Under the pieces are notes generated by a model that saw nothing but the letters and a program-made list of their open reading frames with translations, did not search any database and was not told where the DNA came from. Below, one piece after another: positions 1 to 8,371 of a stretch of DNA of 39,674 nt. The stretch is from positions 1 through 39,674 of the forward strand of contig JAJZAN010000022.1 of NCBI GenBank assembly GCA_021799435.1. The letters run 5' to 3'. The number at the start of each line of letters is the position of its first letter. Positions within the stretch are counted from its first letter, which is position 1. This DNA comes from Bacillota bacterium. GTDB lineage: Bacteria > Bacillota > Sulfobacillia > Sulfobacillales > Sulfobacillaceae. The position numbers and the translations under genes are program-made.

Positions 1-71
1 TGGCGACCAATACCACGGGAGCCCCCGGTGACCAACGCCACCCTATCACGCCATGACATCGTCATCATCAT
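1..71 (-). CDS. fabG: 3-oxoacyl-ACP reductase FabG, N-terminal fragment
   Basis: Partial gene running off the left edge of the window; only about 23 residues are present. They read MMMTMSWRDRVALVTGGSRG followed by IGR, which is the Rossmann TGGxxGIG nucleotide-binding motif at the start of short-chain dehydrogenases. FabG reduces 3-ketoacyl-ACP with NADPH in type II fatty-acid synthesis. The position directly after fabD in a fapR-plsX-fabH-fabD operon supports this over other reductases. The start is uncertain: ATG triplets end at 71, 68, 65 and 59. An AAGGA sequence about 7 nt upstream favours 71. A good promoter inside the end of fabD (129-157) points to extra transcription of this gene. 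Confidence 0.85.
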   Translation of the reverse strand, partial: MMMTMSWRDRVALVTGGSRGIGR

Positions 72-128
72 CCTACTTTCCTTGGATTGACAGGTTTGGC
101 TGAGGCTCTCCAACCGCAATTCGTTGCT

Positions 129-157
129 ATTATAGCCTCCGACCTAGACCAGTTCAA
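129..157 (-). promoter_or_regulatory. sigma-A-type promoter for fabG, inside the 3' end of fabD
   Basis: Read on the minus strand, TTGAAC (152-157) is followed by a 17-bp spacer and a perfect TATAAT (129-134). The predicted start site is near 122, giving a leader of about 50 nt before fabG. This suggests fabG and later genes can be transcribed independently of the FapR-controlled operon promoter. Confidence 0.6.
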
Positions 158-1076
158 GTGCCTTATGGAGCCCTTCCGGGTCCTCAACAGCCGCCACTTT
201 GGCGCCACGATCAATCTTCTTGACCAGGCTGGAGAGGCTGCGTCCGGGACCGAGCTCCAGGAAGTGGGTCACGCCCTCAGCCAAAGCACGACGCACCCCC
301 GCCTCGAACCGGACGGGCCGTGACACCTGCGCAATGAGGCGCGGCACAATCTCGTCCGGGTCCAGACAGCCCTCGGCGTCCACATTGGCGATAACCGGGA
401 AGGCGGCCCGGGCCAGCTTAATCTCTGCCAGAGCAGCGCCTACAGCCGCCCCAGCCGGCTCCAGCAGCCGCGAATGGAACGGTGCACTCACGGGAAGCCG
501 CACGGCTCGGCCTCCAGCCTCCCGGATTAATTGCTCGGCGACCTCGAGACCCGCAATTTGACCGGAAATAACAATTTGACCCGGCGCGTTAAAGTTAGCT
601 GGGTCTACCACACCCTTGCGGCTGGCTTCCTGGCAGATAGTCTCAACTTGCTCTTGGGAAAGCCCCAGCACTGCCACCATGCCGCCCACACCTTTGGGCA
701 CGGCGTTTTGCATGGCACGGCCGCGAATGCGCGTCAGACGCACCGCATCAAAAAACGGCAGGGCTCCGGCGGCCACATAGGCTGAGTATTCGCCCAGCGA
801 CAAGCCCATGCCCATATAGGGATGGAAGTCCGGCCGCTCGTGCTTTAGTGCCCGCCAAGCCGCCACACTCATCACCAAGATCGCTGGTTGCTGAACCTCG
901 GTATCTTCCAACTGCTCGGCCGGCCCTTCAAAAATCAGCTTGGTCAGGCCGTATCCCAGTGCGTCGTCGGCTTCCTCAAACACCAAACGGGATACCGGGT
1001 AGTGGTCATAGAGCTTTTTACCCATGCCTACCGACTGTGATCCCTGTCCAGGAAACATGACGGCCCAGCGATTCAT
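144..1076 (-). CDS. fabD: malonyl-CoA:ACP transacylase
   Basis: Predicted 310-aa enzyme that moves malonyl from CoA to acyl carrier protein, feeding fatty-acid elongation in the cytosol. The N-terminal FPGQGSQ motif (about residues 8-14), the nucleophile elbow GLSLGEYSA with Ser93, and APFHSRLL with the catalytic His near residue 200 are all present, and the length is normal. I chose the ATG at 1076 because an AAGGAGGGG ribosome-binding site lies just upstream; the longer reading frame adds an unrelated N-terminus that overlaps degV. The start overlaps the degV stop by 4 bp (ATGA), so translation is probably coupled. Confidence 0.95.
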   Translation of the reverse strand: MNRWAVMFPGQGSQSVGMGKKLYDHYPVSRLVFEEADDALGYGLTKLIFEGPAEQLEDTEVQQPAILVMSVAAWRALKHERPDFHPYMGMGLSLGEYSAYVAAGALPFFDAVRLTRIRGRAMQNAVPKGVGGMVAVLGLSQEQVETICQEASRKGVVDPANFNAPGQIVISGQIAGLEVAEQLIREAGGRAVRLPVSAPFHSRLLEPAGAAVGAALAEIKLARAAFPVIANVDAEGCLDPDEIVPRLIAQVSRPVRFEAGVRRALAEGVTHFLELGPGRSLSSLVKKIDRGAKVAAVEDPEGLHKALELV

Positions 1077-1954
1077 GACAACCCCTCCTTCCATCGTTGC
1101 ACTTCGTCCGCGGTCAGCGGCAACGCGATAATCCCATAAGCGCCCGGCCCCACATGCGAGGAGATAACGGGCCCAATTACGCCATCCAGCCACCCCAGTA
1201 CCTGCCACCGCTGACGCACCTCCTGAATCAAGGCGTCATGCTGGCCGGGATCTCCCGAATGACCGAGGGCCGCCAGCATAGGGGTCCCTTCTGGTACGCG
1301 TTCTTTTAATGAAGAAAGCAAGGCCGGAACAATTTGGCGTTCTCCCCGAACCTTGCGCTCAGGCCGGAACGACCCCTTCTCGAGTAAGAGAATGGGCTTC
1401 ATGTCGAGAATCGTGCCGACCAGCCGCGCTGCCTGGCCGATGCGTCCCCCTCGAGCCAGATACTCTAGGGTAACCGGGGCTGTTAACGCAAACAGCCGCC
1501 CCTTCAGCTGTTCAATCTCCTGGGCTAGTGACTCCAAGGACAACCCCTGCCGCGCCCGGATGGCGGCCCACCACACCAAAAGACCAATACCGAGACTCGC
1601 GGAACCCGTATCGATCACATGCACCGGCCCGTCCACCAGCCGTGCCGCGGCCTCCGCAGAACGCACGGTGCCGGAGAGACCCCCGGCCAGATGGATGGAG
1701 AGCACTCCCTCAGCACCCGACGCCAAAGCCTCTTCATAGGCGGCGCGAAAGGACCCGGGAGATGGCGCCGCCGTATGCGGCACCTCCTTCATGGCTGGAA
1801 GGCGCTGAAGAAACTCGACCGGGTCGAGATCGACGCGGTCCTGATGGGTCTCGCCTTCCCACTCCACCGTTAGGGGCACCATGGTCACCCCATGGGTGCG
1901 CATGAACTCCGTATCTAGATCCGCGGTGGAGTCGGTGACCACGCGGATGGTCAT
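1073..1954 (-). CDS. degV: DegV-family (FakB-like) fatty-acid-binding protein
   Basis: Predicted 293-aa DegV (EDD-fold) protein. The N-terminus MTIRVVTDSTADL is the typical beta-strand and Asp/Ser loop of the family, and the ligand-binding core (HTAAPSPGSF, then SGTVRSAE) follows. Family members bind a fatty acid; FakB proteins present it to the kinase FakA, giving acyl phosphate that PlsX/PlsY can use. No fakA is visible here. The gene overlaps fabH upstream and fabD downstream by 4 bp each, so it is embedded in the fatty-acid operon. The start at 1954 fits the family N-terminus and the ATGA overlap with fabH. Confidence 0.88.
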   Translation of the reverse strand: MTIRVVTDSTADLDTEFMRTHGVTMVPLTVEWEGETHQDRVDLDPVEFLQRLPAMKEVPHTAAPSPGSFRAAYEEALASGAEGVLSIHLAGGLSGTVRSAEAAARLVDGPVHVIDTGSASLGIGLLVWWAAIRARQGLSLESLAQEIEQLKGRLFALTAPVTLEYLARGGRIGQAARLVGTILDMKPILLLEKGSFRPERKVRGERQIVPALLSSLKERVPEGTPMLAALGHSGDPGQHDALIQEVRQRWQVLGWLDGVIGPVISSHVGPGAYGIIALPLTADEVQRWKEGLS

Positions 1955-2949
1955 GCGCCGCGCCCCCAGCGAATCACCGTGGCTCCCCAAGTCAGGCCGG
2001 CTCCAAAGGCGGCCAGGACCACGACGTGGCCATCTTGCAAACGGCCTTCGGCCCGCACTTCATCCAAGGCCAGGGGGATTGACGCCACTGAGGTGTTGCC
2101 GTAGCGTTCGATGTTCTTGACCACCTTGGTCTCGTCCAAGCCAAACTGCCGCATGGCCGCGTCGATGATGCGCTGATTGGCCTGATGAGGCACTAAAAGG
2201 TCCATGTCGGCGACTGTCAAGCCGGCCCGCGCGAGTCCTTGCTCGACCGCGTCGGGCATGGCTTTCACGGCAAATCGGAACACATCGTTGCCACTCATCT
2301 TTAAAAAGTGGAGCCGACTGTCCACGGTGTCCTTGGATGCCGGCCACCGCGATCCCCCGGCAGGCAGCGCCAAGAGTTCGGCACCCCGTCCATCGGCATT
2401 CAAATATGTCGAGAGCACGCCGTGTTTCGGCGCATCGGACCGCGCTTCTAACACCACAGCACCGGCACCGTCTCCGAAGAGGACGGCAGTCGACCGGTCT
2501 TCGTAGTCGGTGATGCTGGACAACTTATCGGACGCGACCACCAAAATTCGCCGGTAAAGGCCTGCTTCAATCATTGAAGCGGCCATTGCGATGGCGTAAA
2601 TCCATCCGGTGCATCCGGCTTGCACATCCACCCCGGGGATAGGTGTATCCGACAGCCGGGCTTGAAGACGGGCGGCCGTCGAGGGGAACAGCGTGTCGGG
2701 CGTGTTGGTGGCGACATAAATGAAATCAATCTCTTCCGCCTTTACCCCCGCATCCGCGAGCGCCCTCTCCGACGCCATGAAAGCCATATCCGAGGTGGCC
2801 TCGTCCTCCCGTGCCAAATGCCGCTCCCGAATCCCTGTCCGGGATACGATCCACTCGTCATTGGTATCCATCATGCGCTCGAGATCATGATTCGACAAAA
2901 TGCGTTCCGGAACGTAGGTTCCCAATCCCACCAGTACCGCTCGGGTCAT
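1951..2949 (-). CDS. fabH: 3-oxoacyl-ACP synthase III
   Basis: Predicted 332-aa condensing enzyme that starts fatty-acid synthesis by joining an acyl-CoA to malonyl-ACP. The catalytic triad is visible: Cys113 in VQAGCTGW, His in VPHQANQRI and Asn in GNTSVASIP. The N-terminus GLGTYVPERILSN is diagnostic of FabH. The ATG at 2949 overlaps the plsX stop by 4 bp. A typical Gram-positive FabH would favour branched acyl-CoA primers, but specificity cannot be read from the sequence. Confidence 0.96.
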   Translation of the reverse strand: MTRAVLVGLGTYVPERILSNHDLERMMDTNDEWIVSRTGIRERHLAREDEATSDMAFMASERALADAGVKAEEIDFIYVATNTPDTLFPSTAARLQARLSDTPIPGVDVQAGCTGWIYAIAMAASMIEAGLYRRILVVASDKLSSITDYEDRSTAVLFGDGAGAVVLEARSDAPKHGVLSTYLNADGRGAELLALPAGGSRWPASKDTVDSRLHFLKMSGNDVFRFAVKAMPDAVEQGLARAGLTVADMDLLVPHQANQRIIDAAMRQFGLDETKVVKNIERYGNTSVASIPLALDEVRAEGRLQDGHVVVLAAFGAGLTWGATVIRWGRGA

Positions 2950-3953
2950 AGTCCTTCGGCCCCTTCCTTGATGCGCTCGCGAATTCGCTCTTGCGATTCG
3001 TGCCGACAATAGTCATCCGCCCGTAACAGGGTGCGGTAAAAGGCTCGCTCATCGCTAGAGCCGTGACACTTATAGACAATGTGATTAAGTCCCAAGAGCG
3101 GTGCTCCACCTTGCTCTTGATAGTCCCAGCGGGTTCGGAGAGCTTGAAACCCGTCCTTGACCAAGAGCGCGCCCAACTTCCGGCGCCAATTGCCCAAGAG
3201 CGCTCCCCGCACCTCACGAAAAATGTCGCGGGCCGTGCCTTCGATAGCCTTTAAAGCTACGTTGCCAGAAAAACCGTCCGTGACTACCACATCGGCATGG
3301 CCTTGCAACAGCTCCCGGGGCTCCAAATTGCCCACAAAGGTTAATTGCGGATCCGAGGTCAGCAATTGGTGCGCTTCCCGCACCACCGGCGGCCCCTTCT
3401 CCGGCTCCAGTCCCACATTGAGGAGGGCGACTCGGGGACTTTCAATCCCGTACACTTCTCGACAATAGACCGAACCCATCACCCCATACTGATACAATTG
3501 CACCGGCCGGGGGTCCAGATTGGCGCCGACATCCAGCACCAGCACGCCCCAACCGTGAAAGCTGGGTAAAATAGCGGTCAAGGCAGGCCGCTCGATGCCG
3601 CGCAGGCGCCCTAACAGAAACAGACCCGCGGCCATCAAGGCACCCGTGTTGCCGGCCGAGATGGCCGCATCAGCCTTTTGGGAACGAACCAACCGAATCG
3701 TCTTGACTAACGAGGACTCGTCCTTTTGGCGAACCGCTTGCACGGGCGATTCGGCGGTGTCGATGGTCTCATCGGCCTGCACCCACTCTAGCTGCGGGTG
3801 ATTAGCCATGGGCTGCAATTCCGGACTCAAGGCGGAGCGGTCACCGACTAAGAACACCTGAATGTCGCGCCTTTCCTCAACCGCCAGCCGGGCACCGCGC
3901 ACGGCGGCATCTGGGGCCAGATCTCCCCCCATCACATCGACAGCCATTCTCAT
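2946..3953 (-). CDS. plsX: phosphate acyltransferase PlsX
   Basis: Predicted 335-aa enzyme converting acyl-ACP to acyl phosphate for PlsY, the first committed step of phospholipid synthesis in most Gram-positives. The N-terminus MAVDVMGGDLAPDAAVRGA is the PlsX hallmark, with SAGNTGALMA and DGFSGNVALKA further in. The start at 3953 gives an ATGA overlap with fapR; a second ATG two codons later (3947) is also possible. The order fapR-plsX-fab matches Bacillus. Confidence 0.96.
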   Translation of the reverse strand: MRMAVDVMGGDLAPDAAVRGARLAVEERRDIQVFLVGDRSALSPELQPMANHPQLEWVQADETIDTAESPVQAVRQKDESSLVKTIRLVRSQKADAAISAGNTGALMAAGLFLLGRLRGIERPALTAILPSFHGWGVLVLDVGANLDPRPVQLYQYGVMGSVYCREVYGIESPRVALLNVGLEPEKGPPVVREAHQLLTSDPQLTFVGNLEPRELLQGHADVVVTDGFSGNVALKAIEGTARDIFREVRGALLGNWRRKLGALLVKDGFQALRTRWDYQEQGGAPLLGLNHIVYKCHGSSDERAFYRTLLRADDYCRHESQERIRERIKEGAEGL

Positions 3954-4528
3954 TGACCCGGTCCCCCTCTCTCCCGTTCCACCGCCACGACCACAAATTT
4001 GGCCCGGAACACCGGAACATCCCGCACGGTACTGACCACCAACACCACCCATCGGGGACCCAGATGGCGCAACACCTCAGCGGCAGCCCAGATCTGCTCG
4101 CCAGCCATCACCGGCTGCTTATACTTGGCGTTGACCAATCCTGTCAGCACGACGTCGCCATCCACCACAGCCAAGGCTAACGAATCCGCTTGAGCAAAAA
4201 TATAGTGGCCGCGGAGCACACCGGTCCGTTCAAATCCCATCGACGGGGTCGTGTCCATGACGGACCGGCCGGAACGACCCAAATCCAAATCAATTAGATC
4301 ACCGACCATCTCCCGGCTTCCCATGGCCCGAAGTCCACGTACCGCCTGCCTAGCCAATCCCTCAGATCGGAGACGCAGTTCCGGAATCCCGAGGTGAAAA
4401 CGGTCCAGCCGGATCGTCGGAACACTAACCCCGAAATAATGCGCCAACTCTTCATCTGTTTGCAAAGGATTTTCGCGAATCCGCTCCTGCAGGAGACGCT
4501 GGCGTTCCGCGCGTCCCAGCTTGGCCAT
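3950..4528 (-). CDS. fapR: transcription factor FapR, fatty-acid and phospholipid repressor
   Basis: Predicted 192-aa repressor. The N-terminal region (about residues 1-60) is a DeoR-like helix-turn-helix, with a LAHYFGVSVPTIRLDR recognition segment. The rest is a hotdog-fold effector domain ending near residue 190. In Bacillus and Staphylococcus, malonyl-CoA binds this domain and releases FapR from lipid-gene promoters. It is the first gene of the operon, so it is probably autoregulated through the palindrome at 4568-4589. The start has a GGGGGA ribosome-binding site just upstream, and the length matches the family. Confidence 0.93.
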   Translation of the reverse strand: MAKLGRAERQRLLQERIRENPLQTDEELAHYFGVSVPTIRLDRFHLGIPELRLRSEGLARQAVRGLRAMGSREMVGDLIDLDLGRSGRSVMDTTPSMGFERTGVLRGHYIFAQADSLALAVVDGDVVLTGLVNAKYKQPVMAGEQIWAAAEVLRHLGPRWVVLVVSTVRDVPVFRAKFVVVAVERERGGPGQ

Positions 4529-4567
4529 TCTTTTCCCCCATATCCATTCTCTAACAACTCTCTATGA

Positions 4568-4589
4568 GACTAGATAATATCACTTAGTC
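4568..4589 (-). promoter_or_regulatory. candidate FapR operator, inverted repeat in the fapR promoter
   Basis: Perfect inverted repeat GACTA (4568-4572) and TAGTC (4585-4589) with a 12-bp centre. It spans the -10 box and the downstream part of the spacer of the fapR promoter. The half sites resemble the TTAGTA-type half sites I remember for FapR, but the match is partial. Autoregulation of FapR operons is known in Bacillus; assigning this site is inference. Confidence 0.4.
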
Positions 4590-4603
4590 ATAAATATGCG
4601 CAA
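4574..4603 (-). promoter_or_regulatory. sigma-A-type promoter of the fapR-plsX-fab operon
   Basis: On the minus strand TTGCGC (4598-4603) is followed by an 18-bp spacer and TATTAT (4574-4579). The -35 box sits in the U-tract of the rpmF terminator, so the upstream operon ends exactly where this one begins. Confidence 0.5.
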
Positions 4604-4631
4604 AAAAATTCCATGGCGTCGCCATGGAATT
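4602..4631 (-). terminator. Rho-independent terminator after rpmF
   Basis: Perfect 11-bp inverted repeat AATTCCATGGC / GCCATGGAATT with a 3-nt loop, followed on the minus strand by further T residues (complement of the A run at 4602-4606). It lies 9 bp past the rpmF stop. Confidence 0.9.
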
Positions 4632-4639
4632 TAGAACAC

Positions 4640-4816
4640 CTAGTCGTGGTTGACGACAATGCGTCCGTCGTAAAAACCACAGTGCGGACAGACGTGATGC
4701 GGCATGCGGTCACCGTGGCAACGCGGGCATTCGATCCACTGCGGAGCCTTCAGCTTCCACTGAGAACGGCGCCGGCGGGTGCGCGAACGCGACAACTTAC
4801 GCTTTGGTACGGCCAT
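4640..4816 (-). CDS. rpmF: 50S ribosomal protein L32
   Basis: Predicted 58-aa ribosomal protein. The N-terminus [20 protein letters not shown] is the conserved basic L32 tail. Two Cys pairs (CPRC at about 30-33, CPHC at about 43-46) form the zinc-binding type of L32, which is replaced under zinc limitation in some bacteria that also carry a Cys-free copy. It overlaps the end of yceD by 20 bp, with a GGGGAGAG ribosome-binding site inside yceD, and is followed by a strong terminator. Confidence 0.97.
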   Translation of the reverse strand: MAVPKRKLSRSRTRRRRSQWKLKAPQWIECPRCHGDRMPHHVCPHCGFYDGRIVVNHD

Positions 4817-5345
4817 GATTCTCTCTCCCCAATTCTTCTTGATCGTGATTAATTAGCTTTGTAAGCTCAGCCCATCGGTCATCAGACGGCGGCGCGCAAT
4901 TGCACGTCGACTCGTTCCAGTTGGTGCCGCACACTGGGCACAGCCCCTGACAGTCCGGTCGGCACAGCACAGCAATTGGAAAGCTGGCTCCGGCGGCATC
5001 GGCCACCATATTGTCCAGCTGAATCTTGTCTCCGGTAAACCGCCAATAATCCAACGTTTCATCATTGGGCCCGGCTTCTTCCCGGAATTCCTCCGTCGCC
5101 TCAAACGGCAGTGATATACGGAAAGGTTCCGCGCACCGGCTGCATACCGCTTCGGCCTCAACCGTTCCGGATACTTCCACAACCAGTGTGCCGCCCCCGG
5201 TGTTGCGAACCAACACCTTCACACGCGCCGGGTCGATCAGCGGGAAATCGACGCGGCTTTGCGCCTCAACCGGCCAAGGCGCGACAATTTCTGTCGTCTC
5301 CTGCCGGCCGCTCCACTTCTTGACATCCGATACGCGTACTTCCAT
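4797..5345 (-). CDS. ylbN: YceD/DUF177 family protein (YlbN)
   Basis: Predicted 182-aa protein of the DUF177 family, nearly always found directly upstream of rpmF. In other bacteria and plants it is linked to 23S rRNA accumulation and large-subunit assembly. A cysteine-rich C-terminal section (about residues 130-155, CxxxCxGLCPxCG then CxC) is the family signature. The ATG at 5345 has GAGGTGG just upstream; a GTG at 5363 in frame is less likely because it would overlap that ribosome-binding site. Confidence 0.93.
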   Translation of the reverse strand: MEVRVSDVKKWSGRQETTEIVAPWPVEAQSRVDFPLIDPARVKVLVRNTGGGTLVVEVSGTVEAEAVCSRCAEPFRISLPFEATEEFREEAGPNDETLDYWRFTGDKIQLDNMVADAAGASFPIAVLCRPDCQGLCPVCGTNWNESTCNCAPPSDDRWAELTKLINHDQEELGRENHGRTKA

Positions 5346-5370
5346 ACATCCACCTCGCGACACTCCTACT

Positions 5371-5400
5371 AGTATATAAGGACGACAGATCGGCTGTCAA
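5371..5400 (-). promoter_or_regulatory. strong sigma-A promoter for yceD-rpmF
   Basis: On the minus strand a perfect TTGACA (5395-5400), an 18-bp spacer and TATACT (5371-5376), with the yceD start 26 bp further on. It begins only a few bases after the aarF stop, with no terminator between, so read-through from the upstream genes is also possible. Confidence 0.8.
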
Positions 5401-5404
5401 TTTC

Positions 5405-7069
5405 TCAAAGTTTGCCCCGTCGCAACGCCCCAATAACGGCCCATATGGCTAATGCGATGGCGAGCATGAAGGCATATTCCCCTACGGGCAATCCGGCAAT
5501 GCGGTCCAAATGGTTTCGATGCACGACCAGTGCCAGTCCCAATACCACCGCCGCCAACAGCACCGCAAACGCCAATCGGTTTACCAGGCTCTCCCAGTGA
5601 TTGAGAACCCGGTCGATGTTCTTGTGCTCCAAGACAATCCGGATCTCCCCCCGAGACAGGGTTTTGAGGGCACGCTCGATCTCACCGGGCAGCCCAGCCA
5701 AAGCCTGTCCCGCCTGCATGGCGCTCTTGGCTGCGCCCGGCAGCCAGTTTTCGGGGTTAATCCGGTTCCAAATGAGCTCCCCGGCCAAGGGCTTGCCCAT
5801 TTCCAGCAGGGAGAAATTGGGATCCAAAGCCCGCACCACCCCATCCGCCGTGACAGCGGTCTTCGCCAACAGCATGTACTCCGGCGGAATGCGCAGACGG
5901 TGCCGCTGAGCCACAGAGAACAAATCGGCCAACGCCTGTCCCAATTGAAAGTTTTTCAAATGGGTTTCGTAGTAACGTCGGCGCAGCCGCTCCACATCCC
6001 GCACCAGAGCTCGGCGGTCTACATGGTCTCCCGCCACACCGATGGTCAAGAGCGCTTCGGCCACGGATTCCGACTGTCCCTGCACAAGACCCAGTACCAG
6101 TTGTACGGAACGATTCCGCATCTCCGGAGAGAGCATCCCAATGAGGCCCCAATCGAGAAAGATGAGGTGGCCCTGAGCGTCGACATGGACGTTCCCGGGA
6201 TGCGGGTCGGCGTGAAAGAAGCCATGCAAAAAAATCTGCTGGTAGAGCGCATGCACAAACTCTTGCGCAATATCGGCCACGGCCAGCCCCTGTTCTTCCA
6301 AAGCTTCCCGGTCGTTTAACTTGACACCGCCGATGGACTCCATCACCATCACATCAGGATACGTCAACGGCCAAATCACTTCAGGAACCCGCACAAAATG
6401 GTTGCGGGCCATATTTTGGCGGGCTGTGTCGGTGTTTTGCGCCTCAACGGTGAAGTCCAGCTCGTCGCGCATGGTAGAGATCATCTCATCCACCAATTCA
6501 GAGACCCCATTGTCGCGCGCCCATTGGCTGCGCTTTTCGGCGCTGGCCGCCAACGCAGTCAAAATACGAAAGTCCGCCTCTGCCTGTTCCCGGATTCCTG
6601 GACGCCGGACCTTAATCACCACCGCCCGTCCGTCAAAGAGCCGGGCCCGGTGCACCTGGCCAACCGACGCGGCGGCCATCGGTTCGGGGTCAAACCATGC
6701 CACATGCTGGTCGATCTCGCCTCCCCAGGCATGCTCAATGATGGCGCGGGCCTCCTGTTCCGAGAACGGCGGCACGTCATCTTGCAGCCGTTCCAGGGAA
6801 CGGACCAGCACATCCGGCAGAATATCGGGACGAATAGAGGCGAGCTGCCCTAATTTGACATAGGTCGGCCCCAGTTCGGCCAACACCATGCGGACCCGCT
6901 CCGGCCAGTCGGCGTCGACGGCCGGCAGGCGCCCGCTGGAGATGCGCTTGCCGAGCGGCAAATAAGGGGAGAGTCCCATGCTGTCCGAAACCATGACCAG
7001 TCCATGGTGAGCCATGACCTCTGCAATTTGACGCAGACGTCCCCAAGACCGGCGGCTTCCCCACTTCAC
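5405..7069 (-). CDS. AarF/UbiB (ABC1) family atypical kinase
   Basis: Predicted 554-aa membrane-associated atypical kinase or ATPase. Family motifs appear in order: the KxGQ motif in YVKLGQLASIRPD (about residues 70-85), the Ala-rich loop AAASVGQVHRA replacing a P-loop, FHADPHPGN (catalytic loop) and LDWGLIGML (DFG equivalent). Two hydrophobic segments at the C-terminus (about 500-550) are likely membrane helices. UbiB/COQ8 proteins support quinone or lipid metabolism; in Firmicutes the substrate is unknown. The start overlaps the stop of the isoaspartyl-dipeptidase-like gene by 4 bp. Confidence 0.9.
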   Translation of the reverse strand: MKWGSRRSWGRLRQIAEVMAHHGLVMVSDSMGLSPYLPLGKRISSGRLPAVDADWPERVRMVLAELGPTYVKLGQLASIRPDILPDVLVRSLERLQDDVPPFSEQEARAIIEHAWGGEIDQHVAWFDPEPMAAASVGQVHRARLFDGRAVVIKVRRPGIREQAEADFRILTALAASAEKRSQWARDNGVSELVDEMISTMRDELDFTVEAQNTDTARQNMARNHFVRVPEVIWPLTYPDVMVMESIGGVKLNDREALEEQGLAVADIAQEFVHALYQQIFLHGFFHADPHPGNVHVDAQGHLIFLDWGLIGMLSPEMRNRSVQLVLGLVQGQSESVAEALLTIGVAGDHVDRRALVRDVERLRRRYYETHLKNFQLGQALADLFSVAQRHRLRIPPEYMLLAKTAVTADGVVRALDPNFSLLEMGKPLAGELIWNRINPENWLPGAAKSAMQAGQALAGLPGEIERALKTLSRGEIRIVLEHKNIDRVLNHWESLVNRLAFAVLLAAVVLGLALVVHRNHLDRIAGLPVGEYAFMLAIALAIWAVIGALRRGKL

Positions 7070-8259
7070 CGACTGTCGTCTCCGGACTTTTCAAAGGTGC
7101 CGAACACCAGCGGTTTCCCGTCTTCCACCATAACCCGTCCTCCTGCGATGACCGTGAGAACTGCGCGTCCGTCTGTGATAATGAGGTCCGCGCGCCCCCC
7201 CACCTGAACAACGCCCACGTCCGGCATCTTCAAAATCGCGGCAGGTGTTCGGGTACCTGGGAGAATGGCTTCACTCCAGTCGTACCCCAACTCCTCGTGC
7301 AGCCGAACTATCTCCGTGAAGAGGCTGTCGGGCATGCCTACGCCCATATGCACCAAGTGACCCTCGGCATCAAATACCGGCGCCGATCCCCCCGCGTCGG
7401 TGCTGAACGAAATGCGGTCTAACGGCACCCCTTGCTGCCGAAGGTAGTGGACAGCTTCCGCCGGGCTGACTGGAGCCCGGTCGTGCTTGTCCGGGGTGAT
7501 GCTTGTCGTAATATCCAAAAATCCCCCCATACGCCCCAGCCGCACGGAATCCTCCAGCAAGTCACGTGTGCGGTTCAGATGCGTGGGCACCATGACGCCA
7601 ATAGGCACATCGGCCATGCTCAAAATCTGATAGACGGGATCGAGGCGCCGCGCTCCGCTGCCCACGTGCAGGTGCACCACTCCGGCCTTCCCTGAGAGCA
7701 GTCCCCCCGTTCGGGCCTCGCCCGCCAAGTGTGCCAATTCGCGATCGCTGGGATGGCTGCCGCGGTGGTCCGAAATCGCGATTTCCCCCACCCCCAGGAT
7801 GCGATCGATTAGCATGATGTCGTTTCGAGGATCGCCCGTAATGGTTCGCGTTGGCATTTGGTATGCGCCGGTGTAGAGCCAGGCATTAATGCCTTCGATG
7901 GTAAGCGCGCGGGCTTTGGCCAAAAGTTCTTGGGTTGATCGGGTGGTCCCGTCCGTTCCCAGCACACCGACCACGGTCGTCAAGCCATAGCGCGTCAAAT
8001 CAGTCAAGCTGAGTTCCGGCGTGCGGAACTGAGGGCCTCCTTCTCCACCGCCTCCAACAATGTGCACATGCTGGTCTACCAACCCCGGAAAGACGAGGCG
8101 GCCATGCGCATCAATCGTCTGCACATCAGCCCAGGCGGGGGCGCTCAGGCTCGGCCCGATTTCCACCACCCGGTCCGACACCATCAAGACATCCTGAGTG
8201 CCCAACGGTTCTGGCGCAAATACCTGGGCGCCCTGTACCAGCGTTGCTCGTACCTTCAT
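7066..8259 (-). CDS. iadA: isoaspartyl dipeptidase-like amidohydrolase
   Basis: Predicted 397-aa metal-dependent amidohydrolase closest to isoaspartyl dipeptidase, which removes beta-Asp (isoaspartyl) damage from peptides. The signature DQHVHIVGGGGEGG (His64, His66) is strong. Other expected ligands are His198 (HLHVG), His227 (VPTHLNR) and Asp288 (SFSTDAGGS). At the position where E. coli IadA has the bridging carbamylated Lys in GVKCAISDHR, this protein has Glu159 (GVGEIAISDHR). The start at 8259 matches the family N-terminus but lacks a clear ribosome-binding site; ATG 8406 in frame would add 49 unrelated residues. Damage repair during dormancy is a plausible role (inference). Confidence 0.83.
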   Translation of the reverse strand: MKVRATLVQGAQVFAPEPLGTQDVLMVSDRVVEIGPSLSAPAWADVQTIDAHGRLVFPGLVDQHVHIVGGGGEGGPQFRTPELSLTDLTRYGLTTVVGVLGTDGTTRSTQELLAKARALTIEGINAWLYTGAYQMPTRTITGDPRNDIMLIDRILGVGEIAISDHRGSHPSDRELAHLAGEARTGGLLSGKAGVVHLHVGSGARRLDPVYQILSMADVPIGVMVPTHLNRTRDLLEDSVRLGRMGGFLDITTSITPDKHDRAPVSPAEAVHYLRQQGVPLDRISFSTDAGGSAPVFDAEGHLVHMGVGMPDSLFTEIVRLHEELGYDWSEAILPGTRTPAAILKMPDVGVVQVGGRADLIITDGRAVLTVIAGGRVMVEDGKPLVFGTFEKSGDDSR

Positions 8260-8371
8260 AGTATTCTGTGCGGCCGGAACTCCCCGGGTGGGACCGCCGA
8301 CCGCTTCCTCCCCTTCGTCGATTCCGCAAAACGCCGCGGCGACCCGGTTACCGCTTGCCGGCCTTCCGACA

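Noticed and set aside
5510-6319. Plus-strand 269-aa open frame opposite the AarF kinase
   Set aside because: The minus-strand gene has clear family motifs; the plus frame does not.
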